Numbered from the stretch's first letter, positions 1 to 12,895 are shown. The stretch is 64,000 nucleotides of DNA from Mytilus galloprovincialis (GCF_965363235.1 NC_134843.1:92289795-92353794); one strand, 5' to 3'. Notes: a model not told the origin generated them from the sequence alone. Made by a program: numbers and translations.

Positions 1-330
1 GGCAAACCTTAAAAGAACGCAGGTTTAAACCAGATCGACTCCAAATGTTCCACAAAGTCATCCACAATAAAATTGCAATACCATTGCAAGGTAAAATAAT
101 TAAAAAAAAACAGTCTAAAATAAGATCTACGGGCCATCAATACACATACAGACCTCTTTGAAAATGTATCAAAGACGGTTTTAAATTTTCATTCTTCAGC
201 CAAACAATCAAAGATTGGAACAAATTACCACCGAATATCCCAAACTAAACCTCTGAACTCACTAATGAAGTCCTCCTTGAAAACATTCTCTCACAGGTCT
301 AAATTGGATATAATTATATATATTGTTTTT
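1..330 (+). mobile_element. LINE ORF2 C-terminal fragment (CR1/jockey-like)
   Basis: Conceptual translation gives a C-terminal signature common to many non-LTR retrotransposons: a MFHKVIHNKIAIPL-like stretch, then HQYTYRP, then SFFSQTIKDWNKLPPNI, ending a few codons later. The reading is interrupted, so this is a decayed 3' piece. Its 5' part lies outside the window. The clade cannot be fixed from this little sequence. Confidence 0.6.
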
Positions 331-431
331 ATCTTGTTATAAAAATATATAAATATAAAAAAAATATGAAAATTGTAATTCAAAAATTGTAATTTTATAG
401 AAGAAAATTGAAATTTACTCACATCAAACCT

Positions 432-935
432 CATACAGGCATATGACAAGCCGTTTTTATATTTATTCACTTTCGAGATAGCTTAGAAAGTTAAATCAGA
501 TATCTTTATAATTAAATAAGATATCTTCTAAATTAAAAGAGATATCTTGATAATTAAATAAGATATCTTATAAAACTTGTTATATAGATATCTTATTTAA
601 CATATATAAGATATCTTATTTAGTTAATAAGATATCTTTTTTTAGTTTAAAAGATATCTTATTAAGTTTATAAGATATCTTATCATAAACTATATAAGAT
701 ATCTTTTGTATAGTTTCTTGTAAAGATATCTTAAACACTAAATTAGATATCTTATAAATTAAATAAGATATCTTTATTACTTAAAAGTATATAAGATATC
801 TTTATTACTTAAAATAAAATAAGATATCTTATAAACATTATAAGATATCTTATATATACTTTCTAATATATCTTGTTAATTTTAAAAGATATCTTGAAAT
901 TGATTAGATATAAATACGGCTTGCCATACAGGCAT
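432..935. repeat. TIR-bounded element filled with palindromic AGATATCTT units
   Basis: Seventeen GATATC cores, nearly all within AAGATATCTT or TAAGATATCTTA (perfect palindromes), are spaced about 20-35 bp apart between 498 and 895. The block is bounded by inverted sequences: ACAAGCCGTTTTTATATTTA at 446-465 against TAAATACGGCTTG at 911-923. An 11-bp direct repeat, CATACAGGCAT, flanks it at 432-442 and 925-935 and looks like a target-site duplication. No reading frame is present. I infer a non-autonomous DNA element or foldback element whose interior amplified a palindromic motif. Confidence 0.75.
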
Positions 936-1660
936 GCACTAGAATGTAGTCCTTAAAAAGTTGATGGTTCGGCTAAACATAAGGGGTCCAGTCCCCTGTT
1001 TTTGTGGGAAAAAACGTGGTTGATCATGTAAGGAATCACCAAAGTGACTGGAGACCTTTGAGGTCAGTAAGCGACTTTTCTTAGCACTAACGAAAAGCTC
1101 TGGGTCCGCCACTGCTGAAGAAGAGAGGGACAAGACTGAACGTATGCCCGTTTCCGTAAAATAATAATCTTTCCGTCTTTGTTTCCGAGATTTTACACTT
1201 ACAGTGGCTTCCTGTTTTTTTGTTTTGTTTTGAAGAGGAAAATTTTGTAATTTTCGATTCAGGTTGATATCCTTGTATGATAATAATCACACTATAGTCT
1301 TTTATGATTTAGGATTACATATGTTTTAAATAAAATAATATGTTATAACCTTTATTCAGTGAGCTCATGAAAAAAACCTGTCGTGTTTCTGTTTCACTGT
1401 TGTATAAAGACTGAATTTAATAGAATTACACAACAGATAAGGTTTGGTAAGGACCACAGATTTAGGGCACTCTAACATGTATCATGTACATACTTGTGGA
1501 AGCTACTATTTTTTACATCCAATTGTAATGATTTTTAAGGTTTTGGTCTTCAATCATTTTTGTCAATCTTCAATCTTTGTCGTGATGACAGAGTAATCTC
1601 TCTTGTAAAATTATTAATCACTAATGTAGTTTCTCCTTTGTACTTATACATTGTAGGTGG
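936..1660. other. Non-coding stretch, no feature recognised
   Basis: AT-rich DNA. The short open frames here show no codon bias, domain or splice context, and I see no repeat that I can name. Confidence 0.5.
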
Positions 1661-2346
1661 CGCTTTAAAAATATTAAAGAATCAATGTATGAAGCGAAAA
1701 AAAAATATTTTTAATTAGATAATTGAAATGACATGAAAAATTAAAAAATAATAAAAATTAAACGAAATTTGTATCAAATTATCCACTAAAACGGTTTGTT
1801 TCCTCTATGTACTCTGCTAATAGTTGAGTGATATTTTCTGCATTTGACAAATTGATTGTTAATAAATTGTCTAAATCTGTTGGAATTTGTCCTGTTATGA
1901 AGTAGATTTGATGAAATAATTTGTCTCTGGCATCTGAATACAGATCACATTCAAAAAGGTAGTGTTGTACATTTTCTTTTTGTTTGCAGTGATCACAGGT
2001 TTCCGAGTTGATTTGCTGGTTTATTATAAATTGGTATGCATTTAATTTAGAATAACCTGTTCGTAAACTGTTGATTATGTTGTACATTTTTTTTTTACGG
2101 GAAGTCTTTGTTTACTTTATTTTTAATTTCAGGATGAAATCTAAAATAATGACGTCCAGTATTACTGTTTTCCCATCTGCGTTGCCATTTTTTTGTTACT
2201 GAATTTCTAGCAGCTTTTTTTACATCTTGTTTTGTAAATACTGTCATCAACTGCTAGTGTTTCTGCTTCTTTAGCAGCTTCTTTTGCCAGGGAATCTGCC
2301 TCATCATTTCCTTTTATGTTAGCATAAATGAGGTTTTGGTCACTTT
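1660..2346 (-). mobile_element. LINE 3' fragment with RNase H tail and CCHC knuckle
   Basis: On the minus strand the 5' part (about 2345-2230) reads GNDEADSLAKEAAKE, the C-terminal signature of an RNase H domain. It is followed by a linker with a KKWQRRWEN-like stretch and then the reading frame at 2087-1779. That frame has LRTGYSKLNAYQF followed by a C-x2-C-x7-H-x4-C knuckle (CDHCKQKENVQHYLFEC). This order, RNase H then zinc knuckle then stop, is that of ORF2 C termini in RNase H-bearing LINEs. At least two frame changes occur between the RNase H part and the knuckle, and the whole 5' part (endonuclease, reverse transcriptase) is missing, so it is a dead 5'-truncated copy. Confidence 0.75.
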
Positions 2347-2738
2347 AAAAGAGTTAATTTTAATTATTAAATGATATGAGCAAATCAGCTCTAATACGGA
2401 TAAATAAGCATGTGCAATACTAAAAATGTTCCACTATCGATATAAATCAAGAGATAATATTGCTTTTCGAACAGGGAAAATACTAAAAAAACAGGGCCAA
2501 TACAGAAAAAGCCATGTTGGCCCATGGGCTAATACGGGACGTTTAATTTTCTTGCGCCATTACTCAACTTTGGTGGTATCATTATGCATGATTTACCATA
2601 TACATGTAATTTTTACTTTGACCTGTGATTGTCAAATTCCACATTTTCTTATTTACATTTTTTTGTACATGGTCTAAGTACAATGAAGTACACATGGTAC
2701 ATGTATATTTAAAAAAAAATCATTTGTTCTCTTTTCAG
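2347..2738. other. Sequence upstream of the RING gene coding exon 1
   Basis: No coding signal of its own. It ends in an AT-rich tract and a polypyrimidine acceptor, CTTTTCAG, at 2731-2738. This shows that at least one untranslated exon of the RING gene lies further 5' and was not identified. Confidence 0.45.
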
Positions 2739-5260
2739 TTTAAATGTCATGTTAGAAGATGCCTAACTGTTCTGTGTGTTTAGATTTAGTGAGGGTAGCC
2801 ACTTGCTGTGTGCCATGTGGCCATATTTTTTGTTATTCCTGTATCCATCGTTGGATATCTCGTTCACCAGACACAAAATGTCCACAATGCAGAGGAAGTA
2901 TACACTGTATACAGAAAGTCATACTGGAGGCCAATGAATCAGCAGGTATGACCATGATGAGTATTTAGATGTTGTATCTTATTTTCATGAAATTGGCTTG
3001 CTAAAACATGCTGTTTTATTGTGATATTTTGACAGTACAAAATAAGCATACACATGTAACTCAGCCTCAAAACATGCAAAATAAGTATTAAAAATTTGCA
3101 AGATAATGACGTACATTGTAGTCACTGTTTTCTTTTTTAAGATATATTGTAGTACAATTAACAAATGTATACATTTTTGTTCGTGTACATGAAGGTTTCA
3201 ATTAGTTTGTGGATGATATTTTATTGTTAAAAGTAAGATTTGATTTAGTAATTTTACTTTCAAGATTTTAATCAATATCATGAATATTTATACCAATAAA
3301 AGCAATACTAGTTTTCAATTGATACATCTTTTTATTTCACTTTACAACAATGCTTGAATAAAAGAAATCCGTGTAAATAGACAATTCTTACAAATCTTTT
3401 TTTTTTAACATAACGAAAAATGAAAAGATTCTACAATGTATATATACATTTTGTATCAATTTGCTGTAAGACTTAGTGTTAAAGTGATTGTGTCTCATAT
3501 ATATACATATTTATTTTACTGATTTTAGAATTAACAGAGGAAGATTTACAAGATCCATGGAGTCATTCAGACTGGGACAATATGCTTTTATCAGTATTAA
3601 ATATTTGGAAGACAAGTCCTGTAAAGCGAGTCTGTGATCGTGTCAAAGGTACATTATATTCATTAGAAAAAGGTACTCTTTTATTGATATTTGGACAAGC
3701 CTACCAAAACGACCCTAGAGCTTCTGAATTAAAGTCCTATGAGACTGAATATTTTTTTATTCTTTTTATGATTGATTGCCATCATGTGATCATGCCTTCA
3801 TGGTGATTGTGACCATATTGTATTTTATAGCTTAAATTTTTAATTTCTTTTTTTTCAGACCGTACCCAAAGCAATACCTATGCAAGAAGTTTTATGGATG
3901 GATGTACACAAGGTTACCAACACTGTTCCCACTTATTGGGGGAATTTCAACGAGTGGATGGTAATTATAAAATAAACTTCTAGAAATTTAAATCTAGGTC
4001 TTAATCCACATACCTTTTTTTCCAGAACAACTTTCTTATCAAAGTCATCAAATAAATTGGGTGAATGACACAAAAGATCAAATCTAATTTAAATTAAGAG
4101 TTGTTGGTACCCATGCTGTAACTATTTTTGTTAAACATGTTAAAGTTGTATCATGTTATATTTAATGTTCATTCTCATGAAGCTTGTTAGTTAAATTGAG
4201 CAATATATGCAATTGATTTCAACATTTGACAGTTGTTTAAATAATAATAAGAATATCCAATTGAACTGATATGTAAGTGAGAAATTTATAATTGTTGCAA
4301 AGAAAAAAACAGCACATATATTTAAAATGAGTATTACTTTGTTTACACACTTGTATTTATATTGTATTGTTAATTGTGCAATGTGCAGCCACAAGTCAAA
4401 CTTACACATGCACTTTGAATTAAACTACTGTAAAAATGATTATCTTATAATGTTTTAAGGTGATATAGAAGATAAAGCAGAATGGTTAAAGGATAAAACT
4501 GTGTTTTACTTGGACATTTTGAAAACAAGAGCAATTAATCATCCCAGAATAGGTAATAGATTGGTAACTGTTATGTGTATGTGTATGTATGTATTTGTCC
4601 AAGAAATGATAAGGACTAGTTAGATATAGTAGACATGTAGAGTACTAGTAAGATGTGGTATGAGTACCAATGAGACAAATCTCCATCCAAGTCACAATTA
4701 TAAAAGTAATAGGTACATATGTTTAGGTGAACATTTGTTTTTAAGCATGTTAAGTCAAATCTTATTTGAAACACAAAATATGCATATGAGGTAAGCATAT
4801 ATGCATTATTGGTTTGAGTAATTAGTGTGTAGAAAAATAAATGAGTTCAAATGAGTTGTGATGGCATTGCTTAGCTTAAGTATGCATAGATACTTATGAA
4901 CTTTGAACAGTATGTCTTGCACCCAAAAATATCAGATATTGAAATGAGGGATAATTAGAAAGTGGTAAAGTGAACTGGTTCAAAGGCATTATAATCAAAT
5001 TAGAAGGAAAATTAGGTTGATGAATGGCTGGAAACTGATGATTGAGTCATTTAAGTAGTTAATCTACAGTATAACTAGCCTGTCAATACTATTTGTCAAT
5101 AGTGTTGTGTGTTTGAACCTATTGCACTCTTATCTTAATTGAACAGAATTCTCAGTTTTCCTGCCAAAGGTCAATGGTTATCTTCATGCAATCAGGCTTA
5201 TTACACCAATATAAACTGGCCGCCACAATATAGCCAAGATGGATGAAAGTGGTGTTAAAC

Positions 5261-5292
<32 letters not shown>

Positions 5293-5885
5293 AGAAATCT
5301 GTTGAAAATTGCAAAACATTTTTTATAAACACTAGTTGAATATCACTAATGTTTATGCATTTAACTTGTTAATTGATATTCCATGTGGTTTTTTTTTCAG
5401 TTGACTTGAGAACTAGATGGAGTAATCTAAATGATGACAAGAAATTCTGGTATAGTGTGTTATTAGTCATTACATTATTCCTGTTAGTAGCAGACGTACA
5501 AAATGAAAATGGACTCTTCCAGTTAGTCACATGGCCTGTATGCAAGACAATGTTGACAGTTTTGTATGAAATGTTACGCATTCTGTTTTATATTCCTGTT
5601 CGTCCAGTATTTGGATTAATTCGATGTGCCATAGAAGTTTTGTGGATTTTAGTTGATATAGTTATCAATACAATTCTCTGTTTGATGAACATAGTTACGA
5701 TTCTGCTATTACTTCCTGCGAACTTGATGAATAGTTTTGGGATTCTGATTCCCAGTTTAGCAACAAAAGCAAAAATGTTTCTACCAGTGGTAATGTTACT
5801 GTATGTCTTTGTGCCAAATTTCCAGCTTTGGTGTCGCGGAATGTTGGTCCGACTTCAGAGGAATGTTCAGGCTCAGGAAAATTAG
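2739..5885 (+). CDS. RING-finger multi-pass membrane protein, five exons (probable E3 ubiquitin ligase)
   Basis: Exons 2739-2945 (ATG at 2759), 3529-3648, 3859-3960, 4460-4552 and 5401-5885 join with matching phases and GT-AG borders into 328 codons. An in-frame TAG six bases upstream fixes the start. Residues 4-44 form a C3HC4 RING: C4, C7, C20, H22, C25, C28, C41, C44. Exons 2-4 encode a hydrophilic middle with WSHSDWDNMLLSVLNIWK and an EWLKDKTVFYLDILK helix. The last exon is largely hydrophobic, with membrane segments starting near FWYSVLLVITLFLLV and ending near MFLPVVMLLYVFVP, then a short basic tail. The RING implies E2 binding and ubiquitin transfer at a membrane. I do not recognise the orthologue, so no symbol is given. 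Coding exon 1 begins at a splice acceptor, so the promoter lies upstream. A SINE sits in intron 4. Confidence 0.85.
4640..4700 (+). repeat. One-ended relic of the 40.8-kb TIR element family
   Basis: GATGTGGTATGAGTACCAAT followed by GAGACAAATCTCC matches the left terminus of the element at 40801-41534 with several substitutions. Only one end is visible, in intron 4 of the RING gene. Confidence 0.5.
5131..5290 (+). repeat. SINE (mollusc tRNA-type 3' body) with (CAAT)n tail
   Basis: The sequence ends AACTGGCCGCCACAATATAG, then GTGGTGTTAAACAC and about seven CAAT/AATC units (to 5290). That is the usual 3' body and tail of a molluscan tRNA-derived SINE. A weak B-box-like GTTTGAACC lies at the 5' side. 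It is intronic in the RING gene, old and diverged. Confidence 0.6.
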
Positions 5886-7351
5886 AATATGCATAGTCTT
5901 TGTAAATGAGTGAATATGATAAAAAATAAGAATATTTTTATACATGTTTAAAATATATTTGATAAAACATGATAAACAATGTAAAATATTTTTACTTACA
6001 AATAGGAAAAATGTTGTAGAGAAAATTTAAAAGGGTTTTGAACATAAATAACAATTTTAAGAATTTTAAGAATTTAAGATGAACAATGTTAAAAAACAAA
6101 TTCTGCATATATATAATGCTCAAATAGAAAGATGAAATTGTTGGTTATAGACAGAATATAAATTTTGATAACTTTATTAGGGTGTTTTACTAATACCTAA
6201 AAGAATACTAGGATGCCTACATTGTTTTTATTTCTTTATTCTAGTATTAACTCAGACAACAAAGCAATGAGCATATATGCAAATGAATTTGCAGTTTACT
6301 CTTCGTGGAATACACATTTTGTCCTTTTAAAATTATTAGATATTGATGGCATTTGTCATTGAACCATTTACAAACTACACATTTTTTTTGTTATTTATTT
6401 CTTTTAGGGAGGAACAAGGAAGGGGGGATTTCATTTATAAATCCTGTCTTTGACATTATTTGTGCTTTAAGCTCATGCATCTTTTCATTAATAAGCATTA
6501 GATTTTCAAAGTGTTAAGAAACATTTTTAAAAATTACCAAGCATCATTGCTCTTTTCACTAGGAAATAACTCATTACCATATACATAATAGGCCAAGTCT
6601 GAACAAATCGCTTCAATGATCAACATTGGAAACAATTTTTTTTTTAAATGCATGACTTTGAAGACGCACTTTGAAAATCACAGTTGTGGCTTGAATATTG
6701 TTTTATAGCATATCAAACCTTTCATTTTATGAAGCATATCAATTCTCCAGCTTGTATAAGGCATATCAAAGCTTCCACTCGTATGTCTTTTCAAGTTCCA
6801 ATTTATGTATGAAAAATCCTAAAGTCATTTTATGGTACCGTTTGAAAGATAAATAAAATTGTAAACAGGATGAATTAAAACTTGTCTTTTAAAATTAATT
6901 CATAAGAACCAACATGATTAAATAGATAAAATTAAGGGGCACAATAAGATTTGTGTTTGGGTATTTCACCCTCTACCAAATAAAGGATTGAAGTCTAGAG
7001 ATATATATATATTGAATTGCAAAGGATAAACATCTTGCAAGTATCTTGAATGAAATTTGTTGAAAGAAGGCAAGGTGAATGTTATTTGATTTTCTTGAGC
7101 AATATTGATTACAACACATCACTTTTTATCAAAGAAAAGTGGAAAACAAATGCATAGTTTCTGCTGTAACTCACAGTATTATGTGTACAATTACTACAAA
7201 GCTGTTTTATAAAATAGTTTAACATCCAATTTGTCTAACCTATGTGAGATAAATATATATGCATAATAAAAAAAAATGAATAATATTTTTAAGATGTAAA
7301 ATTATTTTTTTCTATGTTTTTTGTATATACAGGCATATATCGTTAAAATAT
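5886..7351 (+). other. 3' UTR and downstream DNA of the RING gene
   Basis: No open coding signal follows the TAG at 5883-5885. Several AATAAA-like sites occur (for example near 6850), so the transcript end cannot be chosen. The stretch is AT-rich and I see no repeat that I can name. Confidence 0.4.
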
Positions 7352-7757
7352 TTAAGGATGTGCTTAGGTGAGGTTTTGGGATTTGTGTCAAATGTTCGGA
7401 CTCCTTGGTGTTTTTCCATACAATACAATGTAAAATATTTTGCCCCATAACACTCGTAACATTTATTTTTTCATATAAGATTTAATAGCTCATGAAAGGT
7501 CATTTACCAAAATTTTAGAAGTTTCTTGATTTTCTTTCTTTTGTTTTGAGACCCAAATAATACGAATGCAAATATAAGGTAAAAGTCAGAGACAGCCTTT
7601 TCCCGCCATATTTTAAATATCTCGAAAAGGAGGTCCATGACCTATCAATATGTTTAGCTTATCTTTATCCTTAATTGATGCTCTACCAGCTTATAGTATC
7701 AATTTTAATTTCTTAATATCTTAAATTTTACATAACCTCACCTAAGTATATCCTTAA
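7352..7757. mobile_element. MITE with 24-bp TIRs and TTAA ends
   Basis: TTAAGGATGTGCTTAGGTGA at 7352 onward is matched in inverted orientation by TCACCTAAGTATATCCTTAA ending at 7757. The 24-bp termini differ at two or three positions. Both ends carry TTAA, as expected of a piggyBac-type target duplication. There is no coding capacity in the 406 bp. The interior has an AATATCTCGAAAA string also found in the MITE at 45282-45679. Confidence 0.8.
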
Positions 7758-8695
7758 GCTTGAACATGTATGATGTAGATAACCTTTTAAATATCAATAT
7801 GTAAAATTAACCTTCATATCATATGACCTCATTAAAACAGATGTGAACTTTGAAACATTGATCTTATCTAATTCAGTACTAAGGTACATGTAGATATGTC
7901 TCTATTATATCTGGCTCTATTAATTTGAGAAAAGGGCACACATGATGTGACATTGTGAAAAAAGATCTATATATAGGGAGACATAATGAATGTCATTTCA
8001 TTTCCAGCATTATACTGGTCCGAGTACACAGTTATTTCATAGTGCATTTCCTTTAGACAATAAATAGAAATAAAAAAATCCCACCTGCGCTTTCTCCATA
8101 ATATTTTTACAGTGTGTTGTACTACTTTTGGGACAAATTATATCAAAATTATAGAAAACTTCATCAGCTCTAACTCAAAGTATGGACAATTTTATGTGAA
8201 GGGGGTCTTGAAATCTTTTGACAGCTTCTGAAATGCTAATTTTTTACCTTTTTCAACTGGACCAAATCACTACTTTACATTATAATTCATGAATCAATTT
8301 TTTTTACAGTGTAATTTTATCCCCCTTCTTGCTACCTGAGGCATAAAACATAAGTAAAGAAATTTGGAAGGGGTATAAAAAAAAATTGACAAGTAACACA
8401 CTGTCCACACTAGGGACTATATTCTTGGACAACGAAAATTAAGGGACGATAACTATGTACTCGGACTGTGGTATTAAGTATACCAAGAATATTATGAACC
8501 CAAAAACAAAGTATTCTTTGAAAAAAGAGTATTTATATGCATGTTGAAAAACCATTGCATATGCCCTTTAATGAAAAATTGAATGTATTGGCAGGTAGGC
8601 AATACATGGACAAAATAAACATCATCTGATGGGTAACATTTATTTTCAGTTATATGAAAAAGACTATAAAGATGAACTATTGTCTACATGCTAAC
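7758..8695. other. Intergenic stretch, nothing recognised
   Basis: AT-rich, without long frames or clear repeats. It contains short polyT and polyA runs only. Confidence 0.4.
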
Positions 8696-8699
8696 TTAC

Positions 8700-11367
8700 A
8701 TAAGCTGTCAATCAAAGCATGCATGATCTCATTTGATACCTATGCAGTTGAAAACATTTGTTTTATTATTTATCATGTTTATTGATTTTTTGTATTTTAT
8801 GTGCCAAAAAGTTTGTGTTTTATTGTTGGTTAGAATATGTTTGAACAAATTTAATATGATATAAAATGCATTACTTTTTGTATTTGATTTACAGTTGTGT
8901 AAATTAAAATTTTCATGCACATACACCATGTACACATGTAGTATAGAAAAAATATATCTACCACCGCATCATTGATGTGTGATACAATATTTATCCACTT
9001 GAGACAGTTAAATTTTCCAATTTAAAATGGGAGGCTCGCAGAGCGTTCTAAATATTTAAAATTTAACTGTCAAGAGTGGATAAATATCGTATTACACAAG
9101 ATTTGGTAGTGGAATCTGATTCCCTTATGATTTGTAAACAAAATGCAGGCAAACTCATTCCTTCTTTTCTATTGATCTGCACAAAAGATGTGTTCTTTTT
9201 AAGCGATGTCATCAGACACGACGTCAAAATAGGAAATTCAGAGGAAAACAAGAAAACTTGACGTCATAATCGAATTTTAACCAATGAATAACTGAGATCA
9301 AATGAACCACACATTGATTAAATAAGAATAATCAACATGTTAGAAAAAGGATAAATTGGTTAAGAATAAGAGAAATATATACCTATACATTAGCTCATAC
9401 AATTTTTAATAAATACATATCCCAACTTTAAAATGGATGGAATTGTATTACATGTAGCCTCCAGCTACACAATCCAACTATATCTTTTTATAGCCAATAC
9501 CAACTCTTCATATCAAGCCACAGTTGACCCTTCATATCATAAAAAGTCAAAGATCAAAAAGTTGATGTTGAATAGAACAGTTATAACCTTTTAATTGAAG
9601 GTGGTACTTACAACATTACAGGAAGATAACTTCATTAAAATCCGCCGATGTTTTAATCACATTCTATTGATAAGGAAATCTCAAGCTCCTCATTGAACAA
9701 ACTAAGTGTTTGTCAAACTGCTATATATCCAATAACATTTTTACAACAAATTATGTGGTTCAATTTTTTTTATTTTTTACATTTGAAAAGTCAAAGTAAA
9801 TATTTGATCAAAATTTTATGAAAATTAAACGAGCTAAATTGATTTTAATGAAGTCTTCTGTATCATTATAATCCAGGTTAAGGTATTCTGATGTCATGAG
9901 TTGCATCATATTTGACTTGTGAGGTAATACAATGGAGCTTCTGTTGTCAGCCTGGAATAAGAAATGTAAGGAAGATGTTTTACTTTTATCCATCTTCAAC
10001 TGTCCCAAAATATAAATACTTGCATCTTTATATTCTGTTAAAAGAATTCTAATACAGTATTGATAGTATATAATAGACTATGTGATCCTGAAAATATATT
10101 TTATTTGTTTTTTCTATGGTAATTATACATAACTCGCCGATTCTCAATTTATAGGACAGCATAAGGGGAGACAATCACTCATCCGTTGTAGGTACCAGTT
10201 TGCATAAGAATGAGCAGCCAAACACACAGGAAGTAGTAAAAACAGGATCAAACCTCATTATGTGAAAACTATAAAAAGCTTTAATGACTTTTTGCTTCAA
10301 TAAGCATTCATTGACTTTTACAACAAACTTTGTTCATAGTATTATATTTTTTAATGAAAGAATTAAATCATTATGTAAAATTGTATCTTAACATAAGATT
10401 TTGTATTTACACATATAGTGCCCTGCAGTTTGTAAATTATTAATTTGGGCTTTGAAAGGCAAATTTTCCATAATCATCTCTGACTCTCACCAGGTTCAAA
10501 AATGTGTGGAATGATGGCTAGTTATTGTATTTGATCCATTATTAATGCATGTGAAGGAATTTTTAAGAACTTGTTTGTTGTTTGAATTTTTTAGAAATTT
10601 GAATGCTTATATACTTTAACTGTCTAACACAGGGTTATTGAAATTAAAAGTAAAAATGCTACAGGGTTTAATATGTAGGTGTGTTATCTTTGTGATGTTT
10701 TGCTTATTATAGGTTTGATAAATGTTCTTGATTGTATCCAAATTAAATGCTTTAGGAAAGTCATTCTCTTTTGATCAAATAAAGGATACCTTTAGTTATA
10801 GAACCCAATTAACAAATTGGGGTTGTAAAGTGTTTATTTATTTTTTTAACATTAAGAAAATATTCAGTAACATTATCAGTAAGGGCTGGAGGTATAATTT
10901 TTAAGGTTTGGTTTCAGCTTTTTTAATCCATATTTTTGACAACTTTTTGAAGGCTTGAAACCTGCTTATAAAAAAGTGTCTTTTTTAGGATGAAGATAAC
11001 AAATATTTACAATAAATGCAGCTTTCATTTAACAGATATATATGATAACTTCAGTTTACAAGTACCTTCAGAAAGAGAGGTAACTTAGTTAGATTAAAAG
11101 AGTGAATGTTGATATGACAAATATGTAATTTATTATTTTCTGCTTTTTGATATTTTTTAGCAATATAATTAATAACCTGTTGATTCCAATCCTTTGTTGT
11201 TTTTTCTATGCATTTTGTATTAACTTTTAAATAAAAACATTAAAAATAAATAACTTGCTGTTGTCTTTTCTGTTTTGTAGTGTTTTCTGTATATAAATAA
11301 GCATACATTACCAAAGAATTATTTCAAGGTCACAGGAAAAGGTCAACACATGAAATATTAAGTTTTA
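8700..11367 (+). repeat. Segmental duplication, copy 1 (pair at 48418-50825)
   Basis: From GCTGTCAATCAAAGCATGCA to the stretch ending GGTCACAGGAAAAGGTCAAC, this segment is collinear with 48418-50825. Matching landmarks include ATGATCTCATTTGATACC, AAAATGGATGGAATTGTATT, GGAAGATGTTTTACTT, CAGGAAGTAGTAAAAA and GACAAATATGTAATTTATT. Copy 1 is about 250 bp longer, because it holds a foldback element at 8977-9097 with adjoining sequence and a further stretch near 9590-9840. No conserved reading frame is shared, so the duplicated unit appears non-coding. Confidence 0.8.
8977..9097. mobile_element. Foldback element, about 39-bp arms
   Basis: The left arm 8977-9015 (GTGTGATACAATATTTATCC and on) and right arm 9059-9097 are reverse complements at about 36 of 39 positions, separated by a 43-bp loop. 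It is absent from the paralogous segment near 48640, so it probably inserted after the duplication. Confidence 0.7.
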
Positions 11368-12024
11368 CAAATTAGAGAAAGTCAGTACATGTCTATTGCT
11401 CAGATTTCCCTGTTATACAAATTAGGAGGAAATCAGTACATGTCTATTGCTCAGATTTCCCTGTTATACAAATTAGGAGGAAGTCAATACATGTCTTTTG
11501 CTCAGATTTCCCTGTTATACAAATTAGGAGGAAGTCGATACATGTGTATTGCTCAGATTTCCCTGTTATACAAATTAGGAGGAAGTCGATACATGTCTTT
11601 TGCTCAGATTTCCCTGTAATACAAATTAGAAGGAAGTCAATACATGTATATTGCTCAGATTTCCCTGCTATACAAATTAGGAGGAAGTCAATACATGTGT
11701 ATTGCTCAGATTTCCCTGTTATACAAATTAGGAGGAAGTCGATACATGTTTATCGCACAGATTTCCCTGTTATACAAATTAGAAGGAATCAATACATGTC
11801 TTTTGCTCAGATTTCCCTGTAATACAAATTAGGAGGAAGTCAATACGTGTCTATTGCTCAGATTTCCCTGTTATACAAATTACAAGGAATCAATACATGT
11901 CTATTGCTCAGATGTCCCTGTAATACAAATTAGGAGAAAGACAATACGTGTCTATTGTTCATATTTCCCTGTTATACAAATTAGGAGGAAGTCAATACAT
12001 GTCTATTGCTCAGATTTCCCTGTT
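11368..12024 (+). repeat. 51-bp minisatellite, about 13 copies
   Basis: The unit contains CAGATTTCCCTGTTATACAA, then ATTAGGAGGAAGTC and ATACATGTCTATTGCT. It recurs every 50-51 bp from about 11401 to 12011 with scattered substitutions. Because 51 is divisible by three, all three frames look like repeated open proteins (17-residue units such as YMSIAQISLLYKLGG). These frames are artefacts of the repeat: they have no gene context. The paralogous site near 50800 has one partial unit (AAATTAGGAGGAAGG), so the array expanded only in copy 1. Confidence 0.9.
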
Positions 12025-12895
12025 ATTGTGTTAAAGTGTTAATAAGGGGCCATGCTTCCTTTTCACTTTCCACATTCAATTGATCAGAAAAAAGTTTTCC
12101 AAGAATGTGTTTTTTGCAGATAGTATTTGTGACTGGTCATTAATATTTGGTCATTGTAATATCATTGTTAAGAATATGTTGTATCAAAGAACTCTCTTCG
12201 TGCATCTCGGTTTGTTAAAAGTTTTCTGGTTGTTGTGCAACTTTCCCAGTATTCAAACTATAAAACTTTTGTCACCAGGATAAAAGAAAATAAAATATCC
12301 TGATCTATTTCATGAGAAATGCATGTTCATTCAAAACGTGTCACAGTTGGACCTCAAATTGCATACTAAATATTTTACTCTATAAAACTTTATGGCAGCA
12401 AAAAATACAAAAGTTTCAACCGTTTTATATTCTAATTTATAAACAAAACAATTACAATGCAGTTGATTGTTCTACAAGTATTAGAGAGGCAAGGATTGTT
12501 CTTGAGGTAAAAATTTATCAAAATCAATATTTCACTGATATGCATGTAGCATAAGATCTTAAATAAAAATAAAGTAACTATATCTGACATACATCATAAA
12601 CCTAGATATGACAAATAATAAAATTATACATTAATTCTAAATCTGTTTGTTTTAAAACAGCAAAAAAATGTGTTAATCTTCTATCTAACTAAAATTATGA
12701 ACTAGATATGACAAATAATAAAATTACATATACAATCAAAAATCTTTGTAAACATCAAAAATATGTGTTAATTTTGGTAATTCATTTCTTGCAACATTTT
12801 AAAGCAATACAACCTGTTTTAAATTTTTACAAAATTTTATAAACATTTAAAATATTACCCAATAACATATACATTCATAACTTATAAATCATGTT
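12025..12895. other. Intergenic stretch with a two-copy ~107-bp repeat
   Basis: CTAGATATGACAAATAATAA recurs at about 12603 and 12710 as part of a diverged tandem pair ending in AAAAATGTGTTAAT. Nothing else is recognised. Confidence 0.5.

Noticed and set aside
11389-12042. Open frames of 62-92 codons with repeated YMSIAQISLLYKLGG-type units
   Set aside because: They appear in several frames over the 51-bp minisatellite only because the unit is divisible by three. No start context, splice sites or domain.
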